Below, piece after piece: positions 1 through 7,613 of a DNA stretch of 64,000 nt; position 1 is the first letter of the stretch, and the number at the start of each line of letters is the position of its first letter. The stretch covers positions 496,001 to 560,000 of the forward strand of contig OZ244968.1 in assembly GCA_965222645.1 (NCBI GenBank). Direction: 5' to 3'. The notes under the pieces were generated by a model. It saw nothing but the letters and a program-made list of their open reading frames with translations. It did not search any database and had not been told where the DNA came from. The translations under genes and the position numbers were made by a program. Origin of the DNA: JABDMH01 sp965222645 (lineage in GTDB: Bacteria > Bacteroidota > Bacteroidia > Chitinophagales > Saprospiraceae).

Positions 1-1
1 T

Positions 2-706
2 CAGGCCAGGTTGTATATTTTATATCGCAAGGAGCAGGGTGTGATGTGGTCGACAATAAATTGTGACTATTCGGCTCTAAGAAAATATTTTAAAGAAGTC
101 CTCGGTCTGAAGTGGAGTTTTAAGAAGTTACCCCGGCCACGAAAGGAGAGATATTTACCCAGAATTATATCCAGGAAAGAGGTTGTAAACTTAATTGAAT
201 CTGGTAAGATGTTTAAGCACCAGGTGTTTTTTACTTTGCTTTATGGCACGGGTCTGCGACTTGGTGAAGCTTTAAATCTAAAAATAGAAGATATCGATGG
301 ACATCGTCTGGAAATCCGGGTAAACAAAGGCAAGGGAGCAAAAGATCGTATTGTACGCATACCGGTGTGTTTGCTGGATTTACTTAGGGTGTATTTTAAG
401 CGATATCGGCCTGAAGTTTATTTATTTAACGGTAGAAAAAAAGGACATAAGATGAGCCCCAGGGCAGTGCAATGGGCATTTAAACATGCTAAAACTGAAG
501 CAAAGATCACCAAAAAATTATCCAGTCATACGCTGAGGCATTGTTTTGCTACCCATCATTTGGAAGATGGCACGAATCTGGTGTTTGTACAGGAACAACT
601 GGGTCACAAGCATATAAAGACAACTACAAAGTACATACACTTGTGTCAGGAGCACTATCGCCATATCAGCCATCCCCTTGCAAAACTAACAATACGATAT
701 CGCTAG
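2..706 (+). CDS. Tyrosine recombinase of IS91-like element, 5'-truncated by window
   Basis: This is the C-terminal ~235 residues of an XerC/D-type tyrosine recombinase; the reading frame is open to the window edge. The catalytic core is visible: Arg in GTGLRLGEAL, the HTLRHCFATHH box, LGHKHIKTT and the Tyr in KYIHL. It aligns along its length with the 291-aa recombinase of the next element, so about 55 residues are missing on the left. Its 3' end overlaps the transposase gene in another frame. I do not read it as the integron integrase, because the same gene pair recurs as a unit in copies A and B. Its job in IS91-like transposition is unknown. Confidence 0.8.
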   Translation, partial: QARLYILYRKEQGVMWSTINCDYSALRKYFKEVLGLKWSFKKLPRPRKERYLPRIISRKEVVNLIESGKMFKHQVFFTLLYGTGLRLGEALNLKIEDIDGHRLEIRVNKGKGAKDRIVRIPVCLLDLLRVYFKRYRPEVYLFNGRKKGHKMSPRAVQWAFKHAKTEAKITKKLSSHTLRHCFATHHLEDGTNLVFVQEQLGHKHIKTTTKYIHLCQEHYRHISHPLAKLTIRYR

Positions 707-1896
707 ATGGAAGTATTGGTGACCTATTCAGGCATTATGGCGAAGAATATATAAGACGCTATCGACCAAGTCTACATAAAATAAAATTTATACGTGCTGT
801 ACGCATATGCAAGACACCGGCCCTTGGAGGGCAATGTATAGTATGTACAAATTGTGGTCATCAATTATTTATTTATCATTCATGTGGACATTCCCAATGT
901 CCAATATGTCAAGCCATTAAAAGAGAGCAGTGGCAGGACAGGCTAAGGAATCGATTGCTGGCTGTGCCTTACGTGCACTCTGTATTTACTCTACCACATG
1001 ATTTAAACCGATTGTCAAAAAGACATCCGAGGGTGCTATACAATTTATTGCTGAGGAGTGCATGGAAAACAGTAAAGCAATTATCGCTTGATCAGCAAAA
1101 CATTGGAGCACTTCCGGGTATGATTAGCGTTTTACACACTTTTGGTTCTGATATAAAATACCATTTACACTGTCATTGTCTGATTACTTTCGGAGGACTG
1201 AAAGATGGACACTGGGTGTGGCCAAAGAAAAAACGGAAAATAGCATCATTTCGGTCAATGTGTTCGGTATTCAGAAAAATATTTATTGCTGAGCTGAAAG
1301 AATTGAAAAAGCGTGGTAAGATCGAAATAAAAGATGAGGAATTTGAATCACTGCTTGGTGAGATATCAAAAAAACGGTGGAACGTCCGTAGCTCAAGGCC
1401 CACGATGGCAACTGAAACGATCGAAAGGTATCTGGCCAGATACATCAACAGGGTGGCAATTTCTCCCAACAGACTCAGGATGATAGACCAAAATAAACGG
1501 GTGCGGATTATTTATAAAGATTACCGCAATCAAAAACCGAATAAAGCTGCTCCCAAAGCCACAAAGAACCTGGATCCATTGATTGCTATAAATCAAATAA
1601 TACAACACCTGGTACCAGCCTATTTTCAAAAAACCAGGTATTATGGCCTACACAGCAGTGCTACTTACAATGCCATAAAAACCATGATACCCTTAAGCAT
1701 CATCAGAAACCCAACCTCTGTAAGAACAATATTTCAGATATTGCACCATCTTCTTGGATTGGATTTCTTAAAATGTGAAAAATGTACTTCTTCCAATCTA
1801 ATTAGCATACCCATATATAGTGATCCTGGCTACATCTCAAAAATAATATCCGCTTCCCGGGCTCCACCTTTAATAAATATCAAGTTAGTCCCATGA
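541..1896 (+). CDS. IS91-family HUH transposase (copy 0)
   Basis: This is an IS91-type rolling-circle transposase. An N-terminal zinc-binding region has cysteine pairs (CTNCG, then CGHSQCPIC). The HUH metal-binding motif appears as YHLHCHCLITFGG, and the tyrosine-containing helix as ERYLARYINRVAISPNR. The family acts as a single-strand nicking and joining enzyme at the ori end of the element. The first ~55 codons overlap the recombinase gene in another frame. The true start is uncertain, because no ATG is in frame near the recombinase stop, so translational coupling is likely. The protein resembles the 443-aa transposase of copies A and B throughout but is not identical. Confidence 0.85.
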   Translation: MFCYPSFGRWHESGVCTGTTGSQAYKDNYKVHTLVSGALSPYQPSPCKTNNTISLDGSIGDLFRHYGEEYIRRYRPSLHKIKFIRAVRICKTPALGGQCIVCTNCGHQLFIYHSCGHSQCPICQAIKREQWQDRLRNRLLAVPYVHSVFTLPHDLNRLSKRHPRVLYNLLLRSAWKTVKQLSLDQQNIGALPGMISVLHTFGSDIKYHLHCHCLITFGGLKDGHWVWPKKKRKIASFRSMCSVFRKIFIAELKELKKRGKIEIKDEEFESLLGEISKKRWNVRSSRPTMATETIERYLARYINRVAISPNRLRMIDQNKRVRIIYKDYRNQKPNKAAPKATKNLDPLIAINQIIQHLVPAYFQKTRYYGLHSSATYNAIKTMIPLSIIRNPTSVRTIFQILHHLLGLDFLKCEKCTSSNLISIPIYSDPGYISKIISASRAPPLINIKLVP

Positions 1897-2121
1897 ATAA
1901 TCAAGACAGCACCTGGGATTCCTATGCATTAAATATGGCAAACTGTCCAATTCTGCACGGTCCGAAAGTACATTCTACTCAATTTGACCTTCCATACACA
2001 AGGCCACTCAGATTTACTTTCAAGCCCTGTGCTACAGAGCACACGATTAATCCAAAAAACCGCTATCTTACCCTAAGAAGTATCCCAAGGGTTTCCCTAG
2101 TAGGGTTCATTCAACTGAATT

Positions 2122-2186
2122 GTCTACGTCAATAAGAGTAATATCTTCACATTTTAACCAACTAATTTTGAGTTATTGACGTAGAC
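2122..2186. repeat. Subterminal inverted repeat of IS91-like copy 0 (ori end)
   Basis: GTCTACGTCAATAA at 2122-2135 and its exact reverse complement at 2173-2186 flank a 37-base spacer. The right arm lies 10 bases from the element end. Subterminal hairpins at the ori end are typical of IS91-family elements. A near copy of the right arm recurs at ~35798-35811. Confidence 0.75.
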
Positions 2187-2277
2187 ATTCCTTTGAGTTG
2201 AACAAACCGATCCTACTTAGCTCTAATTTTTGGGTCGATTAGCATAATTTTTGTCTTCGTGATTGACATAACAAAAC

Positions 2278-3153
2278 GTGTCAATTATGGATTTGTCTAC
2301 TTCTTCTTATGAATCGGTTTATGCCTCTTATCGTGATTATTTATTGCTGAAAAATTATTCACGGCATACGCTAAATACATACTTGTGCAATTTTCGCCTG
2401 TATCACCAATGGTGCATCAGGCTGCAGGTAAAAGATATTTATACGCAAGAAAGAGTAAAGCATTACTTGGTTTACCGTGTTGAGAATGGAGCCAAATGGC
2501 AGACGATGAATAACATCTATTCAGCCATGCGCAAATTGTTTAAAGAGGTACTTGAATTGGAGTGGAGTTTTAAGAAATTACCTCGACCGAACAAAGAGAG
2601 ACACCTGCCGGAGCTAATTTCTCAGCAAGATGTATTTCGCATTATTCAATCTTGTCGGTTAATTAAACATCGCGCAGTTTTGATCACTTTGTATGCCAGT
2701 GGTCTAAGATCTGCTGAGTTGTGTGCGCTTCGTCTTGATGATATAGATGGGCAACGTATGCAGTTTCGTGTCAGAAAGGGTAAGGGAGCTAAGGACAGAT
2801 ATGTACAGGTTCCCAAGGAGTTGATTCAATATCTTCGCCTCTATTTTAAGGAATGCAGGCCTGTCGTTTATCTATTTAATGGCCGTAAAAAGGGTGAGAA
2901 AATGTCTGTAGGTTCGTTACGATGGCCCCTCAGACAAGCCAAGAAAAAGCTGGGACTCACTAAGAAAATTTCTCCTCACACATTTCGTCACTGCTATGCT
3001 ACTCATCATCTTGAGTCTGGCACAGATTTGGTCTTCTTACAGCAAAATCTTGGACATAAGCATCTGAAAACCACAGCTAGATATATCCACCTATGCAAGG
3101 ATCGCTACAGACACATCAAACATCCCATTGTAGCCATGCTGCCAAATTTGTAG
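2278..3153 (+). CDS. Tyrosine recombinase of IS91-like element A
   Basis: This is a 291-aa XerC/D-like recombinase. The N-terminal SAM-like core-binding domain spans about residues 10-95 and the catalytic domain about 105-285, with Arg in ASGLRSAELCALR, HTFRHCYATHH, LGHKHLKTT and Tyr in ARYIHL. The GTG at 2278 or the ATG at 2287 could be the start. Its last 60 bases overlap the transposase gene. The consistent pairing with an HUH transposase in three elements suggests that it works with the element, for example in resolving or targeting, but this is inference. Confidence 0.85.
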   Translation: MSIMDLSTSSYESVYASYRDYLLLKNYSRHTLNTYLCNFRLYHQWCIRLQVKDIYTQERVKHYLVYRVENGAKWQTMNNIYSAMRKLFKEVLELEWSFKKLPRPNKERHLPELISQQDVFRIIQSCRLIKHRAVLITLYASGLRSAELCALRLDDIDGQRMQFRVRKGKGAKDRYVQVPKELIQYLRLYFKECRPVVYLFNGRKKGEKMSVGSLRWPLRQAKKKLGLTKKISPHTFRHCYATHHLESGTDLVFLQQNLGHKHLKTTARYIHLCKDRYRHIKHPIVAMLPNL

Positions 3154-4424
3154 AAAACGATAATGGTATAGGTGCCTTATTCAGAGATTTCGGTGAACTG
3201 TACATCTCGGTCTATCAACCCGATCTTACCCAAATTAAATTGATCCGTAGTATTCGGCTGTGTAAGACTCCAGCTTTGGGTGGCAACAGATACACTTGCT
3301 TAGGGTGCCATAAAGAAAGCTACGTGTACTTTGGTTGTGGAAATTCTAGATGTCCAAAATGTCAAGGGGTTAAAAGGCTGCAGTGGCAAGACAGATTAGC
3401 CAGCAAAATCTTACAGTGCCCCTATCAGCATATTGTCTTTACGATGCCTCATCGCCTCAATGGACTTGCTAAACGAAATCCGACACAATTGTACAATTGT
3501 CTTTTGAGAAGTGCTTGGTCCAGCTTATCAAAGTGTGCAGCGCAACAGAATAATCTCGGTGCTCTACCCGGCGCAATTATGGTGCTCCATACATTCGGTT
3601 CTGATTTGAAGTACCATGTCCATGTCCATGCGTTGGTCACATTTGGAGGACTGTCTAAGGAGGGTAACTGGTGTTGGCCCAAGCGTAAGAAAAAAATCGT
3701 AGCCTTTAGACAAATACGACACACTTTCCGTACACACTTTTTGAACAGCCTTGGAAATATTTATGACCAGCTGGCAGTCACAGAATCTTTAAGTCAATTG
3801 ACCGAAGACCTCATGGCTAAATCCTGGTGTGTCCATGCTGAACCACCCACTGCTAACACCAAGGTAATTCAAGAATATTTGGGTAGATACATTTGTCGCA
3901 TCGGTCTAAGCAAAAATCGTTTTCACTACGACTCTGTTCATAAACGCGTTACGCTAACCTTCAAAGATTACCGAAATAAAAAAAACACGGATAGCACAGT
4001 TCCTATGAATTATAAGCATCTCACGCCCATGCTAGCCATTAACCAAATTATGGCCCACTGTCTACCTCCTTATTTTCAGAAATGCAGATACTACGGCCTT
4101 CATGCCAGTGCTACCTATCGTAAGGTCTCCAAAAATCTACCGACTTGCATCAAGAATAACTCACAAACCATCCGTACTGTCTTTCAAATAATCACCGCCA
4201 TGCTGGGGATGGAAGCTCTAGCTTGCGACATTTGTAATTCTAAGGTATTCCACAAATCTATAATCGCCCCAGATAGATTCTGGAAATACAATTGGCTACC
4301 CATTCCACATAGCAGAGGGTCCCCACTGAGACACGCCCATATTACCCAAAAGACGACAACTGCCACTGCCAGACAGGTCTCTTCTATGCCCAAAACTCAA
4401 CAAAACACCCTCAAAATGACCTGA
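3093..4424 (+). CDS. IS91-family HUH transposase (copy A)
   Basis: This is a 443-aa transposase with N-terminal zinc ligands (CLGCHKES, then CGNSRCPKCQG), the HUH motif in YHVHVHALVTFGG and a tyrosine helix in IQEYLGRYICRIGLSKNR. These are the signature parts of IS91 transposases. The coding region overlaps the recombinase stop, and the N-terminal ~20 residues before the conserved GALFRDFGELY block may not all be translated. The protein is identical to that at 18333-19664. Confidence 0.87.
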   Translation: MQGSLQTHQTSHCSHAAKFVENDNGIGALFRDFGELYISVYQPDLTQIKLIRSIRLCKTPALGGNRYTCLGCHKESYVYFGCGNSRCPKCQGVKRLQWQDRLASKILQCPYQHIVFTMPHRLNGLAKRNPTQLYNCLLRSAWSSLSKCAAQQNNLGALPGAIMVLHTFGSDLKYHVHVHALVTFGGLSKEGNWCWPKRKKKIVAFRQIRHTFRTHFLNSLGNIYDQLAVTESLSQLTEDLMAKSWCVHAEPPTANTKVIQEYLGRYICRIGLSKNRFHYDSVHKRVTLTFKDYRNKKNTDSTVPMNYKHLTPMLAINQIMAHCLPPYFQKCRYYGLHASATYRKVSKNLPTCIKNNSQTIRTVFQIITAMLGMEALACDICNSKVFHKSIIAPDRFWKYNWLPIPHSRGSPLRHAHITQKTTTATARQVSSMPKTQQNTLKMT

Positions 4425-4590
4425 TCATTCACTCCCTCCCCTTTTCCACTACACTCGCAACCACTTTCTCCATCTAATTGCTGCTAAAAGATTATCTTAT
4501 CTTTCGAAAGGTGCTCAATGATCATCATCTATGTACCAAAATGTCATATGACTTTCCCTTACCATATTGATGCACGATTTGTCCAACTGA

Positions 4591-4618
4591 AATGTATGCC
4601 CACAAACAGGCATACATT
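4591..4618. repeat. Subterminal hairpin of IS91-like copy A
   Basis: AATGTATGCC (4591-4600) and its exact reverse complement GGCATACATT (4609-4618) are separated by 8 bases. The hairpin ends 7 bases before the element terminus at 4625. It is the probable ori-side recognition hairpin. Confidence 0.7.
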
Positions 4619-4625
4619 CCTTTGA

Positions 4626-4788
4626 GTTATGCACAAGGCCGTCAGAGCCGAAACGATAATGATTAATAGAGAAAATTTTTGTTTTGCCAACGCTCAAAAA
4701 AGATTGGTTGATTGCCGACGCACAAAACAAGAGTGTTCCAGCCCGTCACACAACCATCCCGTCGCTTCCACACACTTGCTTTTTTTGC
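4626..4788 (+). other. attC R' half and start of first cassette; spacer
   Basis: GTTATGCACAAGG begins directly after the IS91-like copy A. It resembles the cassette-start half-site seen elsewhere (GTT followed by ATG or GTG). The R'' of the next attC (GTGCCTAAC, ending 7466) is its partner with one mismatch in nine. This suggests that 4626-7466 is one cassette whose upstream attC half was cut off by the two IS91-like elements. The rest of this 160-bp stretch holds no gene that I can support. Confidence 0.55.
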
Positions 4789-5481
4789 CTACGCACGAGA
4801 GCTGATGATTTTCAATAAATCTGCACGATATTTTTGACCGATAGGAATTGATTTATCTTGGATTTTAATCATATTTCCTTCAATATGGTCGAATTTGTTC
4901 AATGAAATAGCGTATGATTTATGCACCCTAACAAGATTGGATTCGCTTAATTGTGATAGTAAATTCTGAAAAGTATCATGTACCAAAATTGATTGACATA
5001 AAAAATCGACTTTTACATAATCACCAAATGCTTCCAAATAATTTATATCATTTATGTTAACTCGGTAGAGTTTTTTGTCTGATTTTAGAACAATAAAAGG
5101 ATTGTGACTATTACTTTCCTTCTGATTAAAAAGATTTAAAGCCTTGTTGACCGATTTTAAGAATCGCTCAAATGAGAAAGGCTTTAATAAATAATCAACT
5201 GCATTGACTTCAAAACCTTTGACAGCATATTCTGGATAAGCAGTTGTAAAAATTACAAAAGGTGGATTCGATAAAGATTTATAAAACTTGATACCAGACA
5301 ACTTCGGCATATTGATATCTAAAAAAATTAACTGGATTTGTTCCTGATTGATAATTTCGTTTGCTTCAAAAGCATTAGTACACGATGAAACTAAATTTAA
5401 AGTGGTGCAATCAGAAATATATTTTTCAAGAATTTCTCTTGATGCCGGTTCATCATCAACTAAAATACAGTTTATAATCAT
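4789..5481 (-). CDS. LytTR-family response regulator
   Basis: This is a 230-aa regulator. The receiver domain spans residues ~1-115, with the acidic pair in LVDDEP, the phospho-acceptor Asp55 in LIFLDINMP and Lys100 in LLKPF. A LytTR DNA-binding domain follows at ~130-228 (YLEAFGDYVKV, then RVHKSYAISLNKF). It overlaps the upstream histidine kinase by 4 bp, so the two are co-transcribed and co-translated and form a cognate pair. It is the last gene of a three-gene minus-strand operon. The orientation is opposite to nearly all other genes of the cassette array. Confidence 0.92.
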   Translation of the reverse strand: MIINCILVDDEPASREILEKYISDCTTLNLVSSCTNAFEANEIINQEQIQLIFLDINMPKLSGIKFYKSLSNPPFVIFTTAYPEYAVKGFEVNAVDYLLKPFSFERFLKSVNKALNLFNQKESNSHNPFIVLKSDKKLYRVNINDINYLEAFGDYVKVDFLCQSILVHDTFQNLLSQLSESNLVRVHKSYAISLNKFDHIEGNMIKIQDKSIPIGQKYRADLLKIISSRA

Positions 5482-6518
5482 AATCTAATTTTTAGTGATA
5501 CCATAAATTTTTGTTCATCGTTCCAGATTTTTAAAGCATGTTTTTCTGGATACAATAGATTAAGTCTCTTTTTCATGTTTGTCAACCCAATCCCACCATC
5601 TTTATTTTGGTCAGGATTTTTACTCGTACTTTTATTGTTTTCAATTTCAAAATAAACGATTTTGTCCGTTGTTTTTAGCTTAATTCTAACAAAGGTATTT
5701 GAAATATCACTTTTTACGCCATGTTTAAAGCTATTTTCGACTAATGGTAAAAACAACATTGGTGCAATTTCGATATTTGTTTGGATATCAGGAGTGAAAC
5801 TAATATTAGTTGATTTGTCAATTCGATATTCTTGCAAACTAAGATAATTGTTGATTAATTCAACTTCAGATTTAATGGTGACTTTTTCTTTATTTGAGTC
5901 ATAAATTACATATCTTAAAATATCAGATAACTTAATGATTGTTTCCGGTGTTTCATTTGCATTTTTAAATGCTAAAGAATATAAGACGTTTAAACTATTA
6001 AAAAGAAAATGAGGATTAATCTGAGCTTTTAATGCTTTTAATTGAATATTAATATTTTCTTTTTCAACTTTAGTAATTTCATGCCTAACTTCTTGTAGCT
6101 TAAACCAAGATTTCGATAACTTAAAAAATGTTGTAAGACCAAGGAACAGAGATACTAAAATAGCGGTTTCCAAAAAATTAAATTGAGCCACAAAGTAATA
6201 ATCTGGCAATATTATATCTGCAATATGCGAAAATGTAAGTTGATTAATTTTTGAAACCAAAAGAATTAGAAATAACAAAAAAACAGAGTAACAGAGATAT
6301 TTCTTTTTATTTAATGTAAGTGGCACTAATAAAAATAAATTGATATAAACTCCTAAAAAAATACTAATGTGGAAAAAAATAGAGTAAAAGATATCTATGC
6401 TACCTACTTTATCGGAGATTTTAAAAATATACCCGAAAATAGCTATAGAAACGAACCAAAACAGGGCATGCTGTATTGCCCTGATAATGGATAGTTTGGT
6501 TTTAATGTAAATTTTCAT
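5478..6518 (-). CDS. LytS/YehU-type sensor histidine kinase
   Basis: The 346-aa protein has four predicted membrane segments in residues ~15-132 and a coiled linker at ~138-165. The His_kinase box AQINPHFLFNSLN carries the likely phospho-accepting His170. An HATPase-like C-terminus follows, with the N-box LPLVENSFKHG and GGIGLTNMKKRL. This architecture is the LytS/AlgZ type without a periplasmic sensor domain, common in Bacteroidota. It overlaps the response regulator gene by 4 bp and abuts the lipoprotein gene upstream, which may supply or modulate its signal. Confidence 0.92.
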   Translation of the reverse strand: MKIYIKTKLSIIRAIQHALFWFVSIAIFGYIFKISDKVGSIDIFYSIFFHISIFLGVYINLFLLVPLTLNKKKYLCYSVFLLFLILLVSKINQLTFSHIADIILPDYYFVAQFNFLETAILVSLFLGLTTFFKLSKSWFKLQEVRHEITKVEKENINIQLKALKAQINPHFLFNSLNVLYSLAFKNANETPETIIKLSDILRYVIYDSNKEKVTIKSEVELINNYLSLQEYRIDKSTNISFTPDIQTNIEIAPMLFLPLVENSFKHGVKSDISNTFVRIKLKTTDKIVYFEIENNKSTSKNPDQNKDGGIGLTNMKKRLNLLYPEKHALKIWNDEQKFMVSLKIRL

Positions 6519-7178
6519 TTAAATTTTCTTCAGTGTGTAATTCATGTCTTCACTAAACGCCTCTTTATCGTCCGAATATTTCAGAATAAATTTTTGTAGT
6601 TCTTCCGGTTTTGCAGTTAGTAAAGTATAGACTCCATTATTCTCATGTTTGATTCTAATTTTGTTTTCATCAAACATTTGTCGCAACCATTCAGAATCAA
6701 ACCATTGAATTTCAATATCTTTGTCTATTTTCACCTTTGCAAAGGTATGCACATACATAAGATTCACAGCTAAAATGTTGTTATTTTTCTGCCATTCTTC
6801 AGGATAGAAATCGAGATATAGATTATTTCCAAGTTTAACCAAATGCAAATGAAATTCAGCACTATCTTCAGGATTAGCTTTGTTATAAACATTCAATGTG
6901 TAGGTAAATTGATTGGAAATTTTTTTATCACCCCGGTCAAAAGGATTGTTTAGTTTTTTTCGCCAAATTTCTTTTTGGAAACTAATTTCCCAATTTAAAG
7001 TATCTGAAAAAGAAGGCCAAGGACTTGCGCCTGCATTTTGAACGCTTTGCCATCGTCCAATAATTCTATCATCTTTGACTAATTTGTCTTTGGTATACAA
7101 TGGGTAAAATGATAAAACAGTACAACTTGAGATTAATACACCGAAAATGATTACTATTAAAAATGATTTTGTTTTCAT
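6519..7178 (-). CDS. Putative lipoprotein of unknown function, operon with LytS/LytT
   Basis: The 219-aa protein begins with a hydrophobic signal ending in a lipobox (VLISSC, Cys19), so it is probably lipid-anchored outside the inner membrane. I do not recognise the mature domain; it contains GRWQSVQNAG and many charged beta-type stretches. It lies immediately upstream of the kinase gene with no gap, so it leads the operon. A role as an envelope sensor or partner of the kinase is a guess from position only. Confidence 0.75.
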   Translation of the reverse strand: MKTKSFLIVIIFGVLISSCTVLSFYPLYTKDKLVKDDRIIGRWQSVQNAGASPWPSFSDTLNWEISFQKEIWRKKLNNPFDRGDKKISNQFTYTLNVYNKANPEDSAEFHLHLVKLGNNLYLDFYPEEWQKNNNILAVNLMYVHTFAKVKIDKDIEIQWFDSEWLRQMFDENKIRIKHENNGVYTLLTAKPEELQKFILKYSDDKEAFSEDMNYTLKKI

Positions 7179-7457
7179 AATTGATAATTTTTAATGATTA
7201 AAAATTCTTTGTCAAAATAAACACAGGGAAAAGTGGATTTCAATTTTTTTCGTTGAACACTATGAAAATGTCGTTGAACAATGAAAACCATCCCTCGCTG
7301 CAAAGCACATTTGGCATTCGCGCAAGGCTTGACCTCAATCCTAAAATGCCAAAAGAGCTTTTCAGCCCATCCCGCAGGGCCAAGAAACTGCTGACCCTGA
7401 CAAAACAAAAATAAGAGCAGTAATGAAACTTGAGTACTTGATATTGAGCAAAGCCCG
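7179..7457. other. Spacer between LytS operon and attC-1
   Basis: There is no convincing gene here. The stretch must hold the promoter of the minus-strand operon. It contains a duplicated CGTTGAACA motif (~7252 and ~7273) and a loose inverted repeat around TTGGCATT (~7311) and AATGCCAA (~7343). Confidence 0.4.
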
Positions 7458-7593
7458 GTGCCTAACACGCAATATACGTAAGCCGGGGATTGTGGGTAAA
7501 TTTAAGTTTTGTACTTTTACTCAAAGTTGTAACGGTTTGATAAGTTGAGGCTTCGAAATCCCGGCCTGCGCATATTGCCATCCGTTACCAGTC
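7458..7593 (+). other. attC-1 recombination site
   Basis: This is an imperfect palindrome. The left arm is TAACA (7463-7467) then CGCAATATACG and CCGGGGATT. The right arm carries CCCGG, TGCGCATATTGC, a 5-base spacer and GTTA (7584-7587). The arms pair over ~25 bases with a large loop. The left arm has about one unpaired base next to the AAC and the right arm has five next to the GTT, an asymmetry shared by the other sites here. Confidence 0.8.
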
Positions 7594-7613
7594 ATTAAGA
7601 GTAAAAAATCAAT

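Larger units (their letters stand above)
1..2196 (+). mobile_element. IS91-like element, copy 0 (5' end outside window)
   Basis: This is the first of two abutting related IS91-like elements. It holds a tyrosine recombinase gene overlapping an HUH transposase gene, then ~300 bp of non-coding right end with a perfect 14-bp inverted repeat (2122-2135 and 2173-2186) ten bases from the terminus. The right terminus is set by comparison with the related element at 2197-4625: both end in CCTTTGA followed by GTT. The left end lies outside the window. The gene layout matches copies A and B, but the proteins are clearly diverged from them, so this is an older relative and not a duplicate. Confidence 0.8.
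2197..4625 (+). mobile_element. IS91-like element, copy A (2429 bp)
   Basis: The element is defined by comparison with 17437-19865. The two start to match at GTTGAACAAACC and match on through TTTGAGTTATGCA, so the last bases shared are partly target. It carries an overlapping recombinase and transposase and a subterminal hairpin. It has inserted exactly at the right end of copy 0, in front of GTTATGCAC. The encoded proteins of A and B are identical, pointing to very recent movement. Whether the first GTTG belongs to the element or is target cannot be decided from sequence alone. Confidence 0.85.

Noticed and set aside
2..706. Tyrosine recombinase at the left edge as the integron integrase
   Set aside because: The same gene overlaps an HUH transposase in three elements and moves with them. 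It aligns with the element-borne recombinases and not with any recognisable IntI-specific insertion.
1893..2135. 80-codon frame after the copy 0 transposase
   Set aside because: It runs into the subterminal inverted repeat of the IS91-like element and has no counterpart in copies A and B.
7175..7468. Minus-strand 97-codon frame
   Set aside because: It lies over the operon promoter region and the R'' of attC-1 and has no protein-like pattern or homology that I recognise.
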